Of a DNA stretch of 64,000 bases, positions 10,677 to 20,392 are shown one piece after another. Location: positions 1,984,001 to 2,048,000 of the forward strand of contig NZ_CP041203.1 of NCBI RefSeq assembly GCF_008033115.1. Reading direction: 5' to 3'. The notes beneath the pieces were generated by a model. The model ran no database searches, was not told the DNA's origin, and saw only the letters and a program-made list of their open reading frames with translations. A program made the translations under genes and the position numbers. Source of the stretch: Cellulomonas sp. Y8 (GTDB lineage: Bacteria; Actinomycetota; Actinomycetes; Actinomycetales; Cellulomonadaceae). Numbering within the stretch: position 1 is the stretch's first letter; each line of letters begins with the position of its first letter.

Positions 10677-13365
10677 TCAGGGCGCCGCCGCCACCTCGAA
10701 CACCCCGCGGGCCCCGCGCTCGGCGTCGGTCATGACGTGCGAGACGAACGGGTAGTGCCCCGCCTCGGGGAACGTGAGCTCCACGAAGCCGCCCTCCGCG
10801 GGCTGCAGCGCCAGCACCTGCGCGCCGCCGGTCCCGGTGCTGCCGCCGTCCCGCAGCGTGTAGTCGCCCTCCCGGAACACGGAGTCGAACTGCCCGCCGA
10901 CGACGTGGAACGCACTCGCCCGGGACGGGCCGGTGTCGAGGACCCAGACCCGCACCCGCTCGCCGACGGCCGCCGGCAGCGGGTCGTGCCGGTACTGGTC
11001 GGCGACCCCGTTGAACACGACCAGGTCCGCGGCGCCGTCGAGGAGCTTCTGCTCGTCGGTCCCGCCCTGCGGCCCGAGGTACAGCTCGGACTGCACCAGC
11101 ACGTACTGCCGGTCGACCTCGGGCAGCCCCCGCGGGCTCGATCACGACGGCGCCGACCATGCCGTTCGCGATGTGCAGGCTCATCGGCATCGTCGAGCAG
11201 TGGTACATCCAGATGCCCGACCGGGTCGCGGTGAACGTGTACGTCAGCGTCTCGCCGGGCGCGATGGTGCGCATGACGTCGTCGGGCGCGAGCGAGCCGG
11301 CGTGGAAGTCCACCGAGTGCCCGATGCTGCCGTCGTTCTCGAGCGTGACGACGAAGGTGTCGCCGACCCGGCCGTGCAGCACCGGCCCGGGCGCGGTGCC
11401 GCCGAACGTCCACACCGTCTGGACGACGCCCGGCGCGACCTCCTGCTCCCGCTCCTGCACGCGCAGCGTGACGCGGCGGGTCGTCGGGCCGGACTCCGCG
11501 AGGGGCGGCAGCACGGCGTCGCGGGCGCCGGCCGCGGTGCCCGCGGTGCCCGACAGGTCCACGTCCTCGGCCGCCGACGGCGCGCCGTCGCCCGTCGGCG
11601 TCCCGCCGTGGCCCATCGCGGTGTGGTCCGGCGCGCCGGCGCCGCCGTCGGCCTGCTCCGCCGCCCCGGCCCCGCCGGTGACCACCACGTCCAGCGTCAT
11701 CCCCATCAGCCGGTGCCCGGCGACCGAGCACCACCCGTCCAGGTCGGCCCCGACCACGCCCGCGTCGACGTCCGCCGACTCGCCCGGGCCGAGCCGCCCG
11801 GAGGTGGCGCCGTTCGCGAGCACCAGGTCGTGCACCGCGGCGTCGGCGTTGGTCACCCGGATCACCAGGCGGTCGCCCGCGGGCACCTCGACCGTGTCGG
11901 GCACGAACCGCATGTCCTGCGCCTCCACCTCGACGGTCGTGGTGCGGCCGGTGGCGGCGACGGGCGCCCCGTCCGCCGCTGCGGCGGCGGCACCGGAGGT
12001 GAGCCCCGCCGCGGCCGGGTCGAGCCCGACACCGAGCACGACGACACCGAGCAGCCCCGCCACCGCCACGCCCGCGGCACCCCGGCGGCGCGCCCCCGCG
12101 ACCGGGTCGGCCGGGCCGCCCGCGGCGTCGCGGCGGGCCGGTGCGGGCAGCGGCACCGCGCCCCGACCCGAGTCGGCGCGGAGCCGGCGGGCGGTGAGCA
12201 CCGCCCGCGCCGCGAGCACCAGGAACGCCACCAGCGCGCCCAGGCCGACGACCGACACCCCGACGCGGACCAGGCTCGGTGCGGGCGCGAGGAACAGCGC
12301 GAGCGCGCCGTTGAGCAGCACGAACCGCGTCTCCGCGCCGCGGTTCAGCAGCGCCGACGTCTCCTTCGACACCGCGGGCCCGCCGCCGAGCACCACCGGC
12401 AGCAGCTGCGAGAGCGAGCCGACCAGCACCTGCGCGGCGAACCCCACCACCAGCGCGGGCGTCAGCGCCGACACCCCGGCCGCGGCCGCCTCCCACGACG
12501 GCGCGACGACGACCCGGACCCCGAGCACCGCCGCGGCCCCGGCCCACCACGCCACCGCGGCGGCGAGCGACAGCACCGCGAACGTCCCGGCCCGCGCCCC
12601 GCGCACCAGGCGCGCGAGCGGCACCGCGAGCAGCGCGATCCCGGCGACCACGACCGCGGCGCCGAGCCCGGCGGCGGCGGGCACGCCCGCGAGCGCCCCC
12701 GCGGCGAGCACGACCACCCCGGCCACCAGCACCGGCAGCGTCCGCCGGGCGGCGCGCTCCGCGGGGTCGTCGATCCGGACGTGCAGCACGGTCGGCCACA
12801 GCACGACGAGCGTGCCCGCCACCGTGACGCCGATCCAGCCGAGCACGGACAGCGCCACGTGCGCGACGGCGAGCCGGCCGTGCAGCTCCGGGCCGACCGG
12901 GAACCGCGCCATCAGCACCCCGCACGCGACGCCGGGCACGAGCAGCGCGCCGGCCGCGACGTAGTACCGCGCGAGGTGGCCGAACCGCGTCGGCAGCCCG
13001 CCGCGGCCCTGCCGGGCGATCCGCACCGCCTGGTCCGCGGCGACACCGGCGACCAGCGTCCCGCCGAGCACGACGACGGGGGTCCACCGCCCGACCACGC
13101 CCGCCACGACGAGCAGCGACCCGGCGGTGTGCACGGCCAGCCGGACCAGCAGCGCCCGCCGGGGTGCCGCCCGGCGGATCAGGGTGTCGGCGAAGTGCTG
13201 GCTCCAGACGAGGATCGCGGTGCTCGCCGCGCCGAGCAGCAGCAGGTGCACCATCAGCCAGCCGGACGCGGGCGCCCAGCGGTGCGCGAGCGCGACCACG
13301 GCCGCGGCGACGCCCCACGCGAGCACGAGGACGTGCGCGCGCAGGTGCCAGTCCGCGCGCCTCAC
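10677..13365 (-). pseudogene. membrane-cupredoxin-NirK fusion protein, interrupted by a one-base frameshift
   Basis: With one G removed this reads as an 895-residue protein in three parts. Residues 1 to about 430 form a polytopic membrane domain. Residues about 475-560 form a type-1 copper cupredoxin (VHDLVL; CSVAGHRLMGM). Residues about 628-895 form a copper nitrite reductase. The NirK part has type-1/type-2 ligands GHSVDFH and YHC...LHIANGM with the AniA-like eight-residue C-to-H spacing, and the last type-2 histidine in AFHVVGG. That histidine is downstream of the break: a G5 tract at 11127-11131 puts an extra base near residue 745. GTG at 13365 overlaps the previous stop by four bases. 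The reaction would be nitrite to NO. True mutation or sequencing error cannot be told here. Confidence 0.75.
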
Positions 13366-14510
13366 GACGCCGCCCCCGCGGGCGTCGCGACGTTCGCAGC
13401 CGCAGGGGCCGGCCCGGCGGCGCGCTCCCGCGTCGCCGGGCCGAGGAGCACGCTCCCGGCCGCGAGCGCCAGGAACGACAGCAGCGCCACCACGTTCCCG
13501 ACGCCACCGGCCCGGACGGCCCACGCCTGCCCGTGCGCGTCGCCCACCAGCAGCCGCAGCGCGAGCGTGACGTGCAGGAGCACCAGCGGTGCGTACATCA
13601 CCGGCCGGTACGGCAGCGGCCGCCGCACCACGGCCGGCAGCACCACCGGGGCGTGCGCCATCAGCATCGACACCACGAAGCCGAGGAACACCGCGTGCAG
13701 CACCGCGTCGTACGCCGGCCCGGAGAGCACCCGCCCGGCGGCGAGCCAGATCGCGCCGGCGACCGCGAGCCACGCGTACCCGCCGAGCATCGCGACCGCC
13801 ATGAACCGCGGCAGGCGGGCGCCCCGGACCGTCCGGCGCGCGACGTCGTGCCGCACGAGGACCGCGACCAGGACGAGCAGCACGGCGCCCAGCGCCACGT
13901 GGGCCGGCCCCGGCCAGAGCAGCCCGGCGACGGCGGCGACCCACCAGGCGACCGCGCAGCCCAGCACCGCGTCCTCCGCCCGACGCGGCAGGCCGCCGAC
14001 CCGGCCGAGCTCGAGACGCTCGCCGGCGACGGTCAGGACCAGGAACCCGGCGAGCGCCGGCGCCAGGTGCGGCACCGCGACGCCGCGCGCCCACAGCCCG
14101 GCGGCGACGACCGCGAGCCCGGCCCCGAGCGCCTGCACCGCCAGCGCGGTCGACGGCTGCCGCCGCCACACCACGGCGTAGATCGCGCACAGCCCGACGG
14201 TCCCTCCGAGCAGTGCGACCGCGCCGGCGACGACCGGCGCCGGGCTGAGCAGCAGCAGCGCGCCCGCCGCGAGACAGGCGGGAGCGAGCAGGGCCCGGCG
14301 GCCGCCGACGGCCACGGCCCGCTCCAGCGCGACCACGGTGCCGACGAAGCCGAGCACCATCAGCGGTCCGTGCACCTGCTCCAGCCGGGCGGACCGCACC
14401 GGCGCCGGCAGGCCGAGCAGCAGCAGCGCGCCGTCCAGGCCCGCGAGCACCGCCACGCCGGCCGGCACGAGGACCGTGAGCCGCAGGCCGACGCGCGGAG
14501 GCTTATTCAC
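13362..14510 (-). CDS. polytopic membrane protein, NnrS-like
   Basis: A 382-residue protein with about 11-12 hydrophobic segments. Histidines sit in membrane segments (HGPLMVLGFVGT near residue 40; HAVFLGFVVSMLMAHAP in the second half), as in heme/copper membrane proteins of the NnrS type linked to nitric oxide metabolism. The similarity is by pattern only. The GTG start at 14510 is chosen because MNKPPR is followed by the first membrane segment. There is no good ribosome site, and the regulator stop is only 14 bp upstream, so translation is probably coupled. Its end overlaps the NirK fusion start by GTGA, which supports a joint function. Confidence 0.55.
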   Translation of the reverse strand: MNKPPRVGLRLTVLVPAGVAVLAGLDGALLLLGLPAPVRSARLEQVHGPLMVLGFVGTVVALERAVAVGGRRALLAPACLAAGALLLLSPAPVVAGAVALLGGTVGLCAIYAVVWRRQPSTALAVQALGAGLAVVAAGLWARGVAVPHLAPALAGFLVLTVAGERLELGRVGGLPRRAEDAVLGCAVAWWVAAVAGLLWPGPAHVALGAVLLVLVAVLVRHDVARRTVRGARLPRFMAVAMLGGYAWLAVAGAIWLAAGRVLSGPAYDAVLHAVFLGFVVSMLMAHAPVVLPAVVRRPLPYRPVMYAPLVLLHVTLALRLLVGDAHGQAWAVRAGGVGNVVALLSFLALAAGSVLLGPATRERAAGPAPAAANVATPAGAAS

Positions 14511-14524
14511 GGAATGGAGCGTAT

Positions 14525-15349
14525 TTATCCCGGGAGGGGTGCGGCCTCGGACGTAGGTCCCGGTGCGGGCTCGGCCTCCCCGAGCCGCAGCACGCAGTAG
14601 CCGGGCCCCGCGAACGGCACGATGCCCGCCGCCCGCACCGGCCCCCCGACCCGCGCGAGCACGCCGCGGGCCAGCCCGAGGTGGACACCGCAGACGACGT
14701 CGGTGCGCTCGTGCGCCAGGTCCAGCACCGGGCACCGCCGCAGCCGCACCTCGGCGCCGCGGAGCTCGGGGTCGAAGCCCAGGCGGGCGAAGTGCTCGTG
14801 CAGCGCGGCGAGCTGCCGGTCGCGCGCGTCCGCGGGGTCGGTCGGCCCGACGGGGTCGGCGGGCGGGGCGGGCGAGGCGGGCTCGGCCGGCGGGGCGACG
14901 ACGACGGGCGAGGCGGGGTCGGCGGGGTCGGTGGCCGCTCCGCGGTCGGCGTGCGGGGTCGGCCCGAGGGCGACCAGCTCGGCCGCCAGCCCCTCCGCCG
15001 TCCGCTCGGCCTCCGCGCCGGGCTCGGCGATCGGCCGCCCGTACCCGGACAGCAGCACCCGGCTCAGCTGGTCGCGCAGCCACGGCTCCCCGTCCGGCGC
15101 CGCCGGTCCGCGCGCGGCGTACAGGGTCCGCGGCCGGCCCCGGGTCGCGCGCGCCTCGGCGGTCCGGGACGCCAGGCCCGCGGCGACCAGGACCTCCAGG
15201 TGCTCCCGGGTGGTGTTCACGTGCAGCCCGACCCGCTCGGCGACCCGCTCGACCGCCAGGGCCGCACCCTCGGCCCGGAGCACGGCGAGGATCGCCGTGC
15301 GGCTCGGGGAGGACAGGGCCCGGTGCCGGGTCGCGGCGTCGACGGTCAC
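14525..15349 (-). CDS. ArsR/SufR-like winged-helix regulator with C-terminal cysteines
   Basis: A 274-residue regulator. The N-terminal winged helix (about residues 5-75, RTAILAVL...VNTTREHLEVLV) is of the SufR/COG2345 type. A Pro/Ala-rich spacer (about 140-180) follows, then a C-terminal part with three cysteines in the pattern C-x13-C-x31-C (CPVLDLAHERTDVVC and GYC). SufR uses C-terminal cysteines to hold an iron-sulfur cluster; by analogy this protein may sense NO or iron. That is inference. It is the first gene of the unit leading to the NirK fusion. GTG at 15349 lies 6 nt after CAGGAT, compatible with a leaderless mRNA. Confidence 0.7.
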   Translation of the reverse strand: MTVDAATRHRALSSPSRTAILAVLRAEGAALAVERVAERVGLHVNTTREHLEVLVAAGLASRTAEARATRGRPRTLYAARGPAAPDGEPWLRDQLSRVLLSGYGRPIAEPGAEAERTAEGLAAELVALGPTPHADRGAATDPADPASPVVVAPPAEPASPAPPADPVGPTDPADARDRQLAALHEHFARLGFDPELRGAEVRLRRCPVLDLAHERTDVVCGVHLGLARGVLARVGGPVRAAGIVPFAGPGYCVLRLGEAEPAPGPTSEAAPLPG

Positions 15350-15405
15350 CCGGCCATCCTGCTCCCCTCCTGCCGCCCCGCGGGCCCCCGCGATCGCCAC
15401 GGCCG

Positions 15406-16116
15406 TCAGCGCAGCGCCGCGTCGTACCGGTCGAGCACGATCCGGGCCAGGTCCGGGTGCGGCGCGAGCGGCGCCGTCACGACGTCCGCGCCCGCCGCCG
15501 CGAGCGCGCCGTGGAAGTGCCCGGGCGCCAGCAGGTACGCCGCGACCACCACGCGCCGGGCGCCCGTGGCCCGGGCGTCCGCGACCGCCGTGGCGACGTC
15601 CGGCCGCGCCGCGGCGCCGTAGCCCACCGTCACCGGCCCGGGCCACCGGGCCCGCAGCGCGTCCAGCACCGCCCCGACGGCGACCACCGCCGCCGGGTCG
15701 CTCGAGCCCGCGGCCGCGAGCACCACGGCGTCGTCCACCGTCGCGCCCGCCTCGACCAGACGGTCGACCAGGACCCCCGCCAGCCGGTCGTCCGGCCCGA
15801 GCGGCTCGGCGGCCACCGCGGGCCGGTCCGCGACCGCCGCACCGATGTCGTGCCGGACGTGCACGCCGGTGGACAGCAGCAGCGGCGTGACGACGGCTGC
15901 GGGCACGCCGTCCTGCCCGGCCGGCGTCCCGGCGGCCCCCGCCGCCTCGCCCACCACGTCCCCCACCGCGGGCTCCTGCACGTCGACGAACGCCTCGCGC
16001 ACGTCCAGCCCCGGCCGCAGCCGGCGCACGTCCTCGACTAGCGCCCGCACCACCGCGCGCCCCGCGGCGCTCCGCGTCCCGTGCGCGCAGGCGACCAGCA
16101 CCGGCGCCGCGCTCAC
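15406..16116 (-). CDS. sirohydrochlorin chelatase-like (CbiX/SirB) protein
   Basis: A 236-residue protein with two CbiX-like halves. The first metal-binding histidine is in ACAHGTRS near the start, and a second is in PGHFHG in the C-terminal half. The family inserts Fe or Co into sirohydrochlorin. Together with the upstream CysG-like gene it would complete siroheme synthesis for NirB. GTG at 16116 overlaps the cobA stop by GTGA, so the two are translationally coupled. It is the last gene of the nirB operon; 56 bp separate it from the regulator start. Confidence 0.85.
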   Translation of the reverse strand: MSAAPVLVACAHGTRSAAGRAVVRALVEDVRRLRPGLDVREAFVDVQEPAVGDVVGEAAGAAGTPAGQDGVPAAVVTPLLLSTGVHVRHDIGAAVADRPAVAAEPLGPDDRLAGVLVDRLVEAGATVDDAVVLAAAGSSDPAAVVAVGAVLDALRARWPGPVTVGYGAAARPDVATAVADARATGARRVVVAAYLLAPGHFHGALAAAGADVVTAPLAPHPDLARIVLDRYDAALR

Positions 16117-17420
16117 GCCGGCACCAGCCCGGGCGCGGCCGGCGCGGTCGCCGCGGACGGCCGCCGTCCCGGCACCGCCCGCGCGACCCCGGGGTGGCCC
16201 GGCTCGAGGAACCCCTCCCGCGCCACCTCGCCGACGACGACCACCGCGGGGGAACCGACCCCCTGCTCGGCGCACCGGGCCGCCACCTCCCAGAGCGGTC
16301 CGCGCACCACCCGCTCGCCGGGGAGCGTCGCGGCGTGCACCACGGCCACCGGCGTCTCCGGGTCGACCCCGGCGTCCAGCGCCTGCGCCGTCAACCGGCC
16401 CAGGCCCGCCATCCCCATCAGCACCACCGCGGTGACGCCCGGCGCCCGCAGCGCTGCGAGGTCGACCTCCGTGAGCGCGCCGTGCCCGTTCACGACGTGC
16501 ACCCGGTCCGCCGTGCCGCGGTGGGTCACGGGGATCCCGGCCGCCTCCGCCGCCGCGACCGCCGAGGTCACCCCGGGCACCACCCGCACCGGCACGCCCG
16601 CGGCGCGGCACGCCAGCACCTCCTCGCCGCCGCGGCCGAACAGGAACGGGTCCCCGCCCTTGAGCCGGACGACCCGGCGGCCGAGGCGGGCCTGCGCCAC
16701 GAGCACCGCGTTGATCTCGTCCTGCGCGACCTGGTGCACGCCGGGCGCCTTGCCCACCGCGATCACCTCGACGTCGTCCCGCAGGTCGGCGAGCACGGCC
16801 GTCGGGCCGAGCCGGTCGGTGACCACCACGTCGGCCTGCGCCAGCAGCGTCCGGGACCGGACCGTCATCAGCGCCGGGTCGCCGGTGCCGCCGCCGACCA
16901 GGGCGACCTCGCCCGGCAGCAGCAGGTCCGGCCCGCCGGACGTCGGCCGGGACGGGCGCAGGTCCGCGCGGCCGCGCAGCAGCTCGGCCGCCACGTGGTC
17001 CCGGACCGCCGCCGCCCGCGCCGGGTCGGGCCGCCCCGCCGACAGCACCCCCACGTGCACGCCGGCCGCCGTGACCGTCGCCGGGGTGCGCGCGGTGCCG
17101 CGGTCGGCGTCCGACGCGACGACGCAGAACACGCGCCGCTCCTCGGCCCACCGGGCGAGCGCGCCGTCCACGACGGCGTCGCCCGTGCACGCGTGCACCA
17201 GCCACACCCCCGCGACGTCGGCCTCGGCCACGGGCCGCCGGTGCACGGTCGCGGCGCCCTGGACCGCGAGCGCCACCAGGTCGTCCACCACGTCGGGCGC
17301 GACGACCCGCACCTCGGCGCCGGCGTCGACCGCGGCCCGGGCCCGGCGCGCCGCCACCGGCCCGCCGCCGGCCACGAGCACCGCGCGGTCGGTCAGGTCC
17401 AGGCCCAGCAGCAGGCTCAC
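16113..17420 (-). CDS. cobA: siroheme synthase: precorrin-2 dehydrogenase fused to uroporphyrinogen-III methyltransferase
   Basis: A 435-residue bifunctional protein. The N-terminal Rossmann part (about 1-150, VLVAGGGPVAARRA) is the precorrin-2 dehydrogenase half of CysG. The C-terminal part (about 170-410) is a uroporphyrinogen-III C-methyltransferase with VALVGGGTGDPALMTVR, LKGGDPFLFGRGGEE and the PGVTSAVAA loop, which bind S-adenosylmethionine and substrate. It makes sirohydrochlorin for the siroheme of NirB. It is coupled to nirD by an ATGA overlap and to the chelatase by a GTGA overlap. The gene could equally be named cysG. Confidence 0.92.
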   Translation of the reverse strand: MSLLLGLDLTDRAVLVAGGGPVAARRARAAVDAGAEVRVVAPDVVDDLVALAVQGAATVHRRPVAEADVAGVWLVHACTGDAVVDGALARWAEERRVFCVVASDADRGTARTPATVTAAGVHVGVLSAGRPDPARAAAVRDHVAAELLRGRADLRPSRPTSGGPDLLLPGEVALVGGGTGDPALMTVRSRTLLAQADVVVTDRLGPTAVLADLRDDVEVIAVGKAPGVHQVAQDEINAVLVAQARLGRRVVRLKGGDPFLFGRGGEEVLACRAAGVPVRVVPGVTSAVAAAEAAGIPVTHRGTADRVHVVNGHGALTEVDLAALRAPGVTAVVLMGMAGLGRLTAQALDAGVDPETPVAVVHAATLPGERVVRGPLWEVAARCAEQGVGSPAVVVVGEVAREGFLEPGHPGVARAVPGRRPSAATAPAAPGLVPA

Positions 17421-17770
17421 GGGGTCACCGCCACGCGCACCTCGTCGCCGACCAGCCGCACCGGGTAGGTGCGCAGGTCCACCGGCTCCTTGCCGACCGG
17501 GTCCAGGCAGGCGCCCGTCGCCAGGTCCCAGACCTGCTTGAACATCGGCGACGTGACCGTGGGCGCGCCGCCGACGTCGCCGACGATGCCGCGGCTGAGC
17601 ACATTGGCCCCGGAGTACGGGTCGCGCTGCTGCACGGCCAGCACCCGGTCGTCGGCGAGCCGGAACACCGCGATCCGGTGCTCGCCGACCAACGCGCCGG
17701 AGCCGCGCTCGGGCAGCAGGTCGTTCAGCCGGCAGACGCGGACCTCGTCCGCCACGACGTCGCTGGTCAC
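17417..17770 (-). CDS. nirD: assimilatory nitrite reductase small subunit
   Basis: A 117-residue Rieske-fold subunit of NADH-dependent nitrite reductase. It keeps the NirD layout (VCRLNDLLPERGSGALVG, AVFRL, QRDPYSGANVLSRGI, SPMFKQVWDLATG) but lacks the Cys-His pairs that bind a Rieske cluster, as is normal for NirD. GTG at 17770 overlaps the nirB stop by GTGA, and the nirD end overlaps cobA by ATGA, so the three products are made in step. Confidence 0.95.
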   Translation of the reverse strand: MTSDVVADEVRVCRLNDLLPERGSGALVGEHRIAVFRLADDRVLAVQQRDPYSGANVLSRGIVGDVGGAPTVTSPMFKQVWDLATGACLDPVGKEPVDLRTYPVRLVGDEVRVAVTP

Positions 17771-20358
17771 AGCGGGGCCTCCTCGAGGGTGCGGGCGACG
17801 CGCAGGTCGTGGTGGCCGTGCTCGCCGGGTCGGGCCGGGCGCGCCTGGCCCCGCTGCGGCACGTAGGCCAGGTCGGGGTCGGCGGCGTCGGGGTCGTTCA
17901 GGTACGGGGTGAACCGGCGCAGCTTCTCCGGGTCGTCGAGGGTCGCGCGCCACTCGTCGACGTAGCCCGACACGTGCCGCTCGACCTCCGCGTCGAGCTC
18001 CGCGCCGATGCCGAGCGAGTCCTCGACCACCACGCGGCGCAGCTCCTCGAGCCCGCCCGGGTAGGCCGCGACCCACGGCGCCGTGCGCTGCAGCCGGTCC
18101 GCGCTCCGGACGTAGAGGGCCAGGAACCGGTCGACCACCTGGACCAGCCGGTCGTCGTCCAGGTCCTCGGCCAGCAGGTCGGCGTGCCGCGGCGTGAACC
18201 CGCCGTTGCCGCCGACGTAGACGTTCCAGCCCTTCTCGGTCGCGATGACGCCGACGTCCTTGCCGCGCGCCTCGGCGCACTCGCGGGCGCAGCCGGAGAC
18301 GCCCACCTTGAACTTGTGCGGCGACCGCAGGCCCCGGTACCGGAGCTCCAGGCGCACCGCCATGCTCGCGGAGTCCTGCACGCCGAACCGGCACCACGCC
18401 TGGCCGACGCAGGTCTTCACGGCGCGCAGCGACTTGCCGTAGGCCTGCCCGGACTCGAACCCGGCGTCGACCAGCCGCCGCCAGATCGCCGGCAGCTGGT
18501 CCTGGCGGGCGCCGAACATCGCGATCCGCTGCGCGCCGGTGACCCGGGTGAACAGGCCGAAGTCGCGGGCGACCTCCGCGAGCACGAGCAGCCGCTCGGG
18601 CGTGACCTCGCCGCCGGGCATCCGGGGGACGACCGAGTACGTGCCGTCCTTCTGCAGGTTCGCGAGCAGGTGGTCGTTGGTGTCCTGCAGCGGGGCCTGG
18701 TCCGGCTGCAGCACGTGGCCGATGCCGAGCGAGGACAGGATCGACGCGACCACCGGGCGGCAGACCGCGCAGCCCCGGCCGGTGCCGTGCGCCGCCACCA
18801 CCTCGGTGAACGTGCGCAGCCCCTCGGCCCGGACCAGCGCGTAGAGCTCGGCGCGGGACATCGCGAAGTGCTCGCACATCGCCGAGGACACCGCGATGCC
18901 GGCCTTCTCCAGCGTGCGGTTCACGACCGTGGTCAGCAGGGGGACGCAGGAGCCGCAGACGGTGCCGGCGCGGGTGCAGGTCTTCACCTCGGCGACGCTG
19001 GTGCAGCCGTGCTCGGTGACCGCGGCCCGGACGGTCCCGGCCGAGACGTTGGAGCAGGAGCACAGCACCACGTCGTCCGGCACGTCGGTCTGCACCGGGG
19101 CGCCGCCGCCCTGCGGGGCGAGGAACGCGGACGGGTCCGCGCCGAGCGGGCGGCCCAGCATCGGGCGCAGCGCGGAGTACAGCTCGATGTCGCCGACGAA
19201 GACGCCTCCGAGCAGCACCCGGGCGTCGTCGGAGACGACGAGCTTGCGGTACGTCTTCGCGACCGGGTCGGCGAACGTCACCTCGAGCGCGCCCGGCGCG
19301 AGCGCGAGCACGTCGCCGAAGCTGGCCGCGTCGACCCCGACCCCCTTGAGCTTCGTCCCGTCCGCGGCCTTGCTGTAGCCCTTGACGCCGCCGCACAGCT
19401 GGTCGACGACGACGTCGGCCATCGCGTTGCCGGGCGCCACCAGGCCCGCGCACTCGCCCTCGTACGACGCGCACTCGCCGATCGCCCACACCGCCGGGTC
19501 GGAGGTGCGGCAGGCGGGCCCGACCACGACGCCGCCGCGCTCGGCGACCACCAGCCCGGCGGCCCGGGCCAGGCCGTCCCGGGGCCGGATCCCGGTCGAG
19601 TAGACGACCACGTCGGCGGGCACCGTCTCGCCGGTGGACAGCTCCAGACCCGCGACCCGGCCGTCCTCCCCCGCGACCACCCGGGTCGCGGCGGCGGAGG
19701 TCCGCACGTCCATCCCGAGGTCCGTCACCAGGACGCGCAGCGCCTCGCCGCCGCCCGCGTCGAGCTGCACGGCCATCAGCCGGTCGGCGAACTCGACGAC
19801 CGTCGGCGCGACGTCCAGCGTCTGCAGCGCCGCGGCGGCCTCCAGCCCGAGCACGCCGCCGCCGACCACGGCACCCCGCAGCGGGCGGCCCAGCGCGGCG
19901 GCCCGGTCGGCCACCCAGGTGCGCAGGTCGGTGACGTCGCCGAGCGTCCGGTAGCAGAGCACGCCCGGCAGGTCGACGCCCTCGGTGCGCGGCACCCAGG
20001 CCCGGGACCCGGTGGCCAGCACGAGCGCGTCGTACGGCTCGACCCGTCCGGTGCGGGTGGTCACGGTCTGCGCGGCCAGGTCCAGCGCGACCACGGGGTC
20101 ACCCGTCACCAGGTCGACCCGCGGGTCCGCCCACACCTCCGGCGCGAGCGCCAGGTCCGCGTCGGCCCGGCCGGCGAACACCTCCGACAGGTGCACCCGG
20201 TCGTACGGCAGGTGCGGCTCCTCGCCGATCACCGTGAGGTGCCACTCCCCGGCGTCGGTCCGCGCGGCGAGCTGCTCCGCGAACCGGTGCGCGACCATCC
20301 CGCCGCCCACGACCACCACACGTCCCGGACCCGTGCGGGCCGTCCCCTCGCTGTGCAT
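17767..20358 (-). CDS. nirB: assimilatory NADH nitrite reductase large subunit
   Basis: An 863-residue flavo-iron-sulfur-siroheme enzyme reducing nitrite to ammonium in the cytoplasm. In order: FAD/NAD(P) reductase domain (1 to about 400, VVVGGGMVAHRF and GAVVGGGVLGLEAA), a BFD-type [2Fe-2S] domain (CSCSNVS...CTRAGTVCGSC), ferredoxin-like half domain, and the siroheme/[4Fe-4S] domain with CVGQAWC and CARECAEA (C-x5-C and C-x3-C). All cluster ligands are present. The gene heads nirB-nirD-cobA-cbiX. A 16-bp palindrome lies 35 bp upstream. No nitrate reductase or nitrate transporter is in the window. Confidence 0.96.
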   Translation of the reverse strand: MHSEGTARTGPGRVVVVGGGMVAHRFAEQLAARTDAGEWHLTVIGEEPHLPYDRVHLSEVFAGRADADLALAPEVWADPRVDLVTGDPVVALDLAAQTVTTRTGRVEPYDALVLATGSRAWVPRTEGVDLPGVLCYRTLGDVTDLRTWVADRAAALGRPLRGAVVGGGVLGLEAAAALQTLDVAPTVVEFADRLMAVQLDAGGGEALRVLVTDLGMDVRTSAAATRVVAGEDGRVAGLELSTGETVPADVVVYSTGIRPRDGLARAAGLVVAERGGVVVGPACRTSDPAVWAIGECASYEGECAGLVAPGNAMADVVVDQLCGGVKGYSKAADGTKLKGVGVDAASFGDVLALAPGALEVTFADPVAKTYRKLVVSDDARVLLGGVFVGDIELYSALRPMLGRPLGADPSAFLAPQGGGAPVQTDVPDDVVLCSCSNVSAGTVRAAVTEHGCTSVAEVKTCTRAGTVCGSCVPLLTTVVNRTLEKAGIAVSSAMCEHFAMSRAELYALVRAEGLRTFTEVVAAHGTGRGCAVCRPVVASILSSLGIGHVLQPDQAPLQDTNDHLLANLQKDGTYSVVPRMPGGEVTPERLLVLAEVARDFGLFTRVTGAQRIAMFGARQDQLPAIWRRLVDAGFESGQAYGKSLRAVKTCVGQAWCRFGVQDSASMAVRLELRYRGLRSPHKFKVGVSGCARECAEARGKDVGVIATEKGWNVYVGGNGGFTPRHADLLAEDLDDDRLVQVVDRFLALYVRSADRLQRTAPWVAAYPGGLEELRRVVVEDSLGIGAELDAEVERHVSGYVDEWRATLDDPEKLRRFTPYLNDPDAADPDLAYVPQRGQARPARPGEHGHHDLRVARTLEEAPL

Positions 20359-20392
20359 GCGGCAAGTTTTCGACGGACAGAGCCGTGTCTAT

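Noticed and set aside
11127..11131. Programmed frameshifting in the NirK fusion
   Set aside because: A +1 shift at a plain G run, with no stop-codon stall site or downstream structure in view, is less likely than a mutation or sequencing error.
10933..14181. A 1082-codon open frame on the plus strand opposite the nitrite genes
   Set aside because: It is a by-product of high GC: the peptide is Arg/His/Pro-rich with no family motif, and the opposite strand encodes clear membrane and copper domains.
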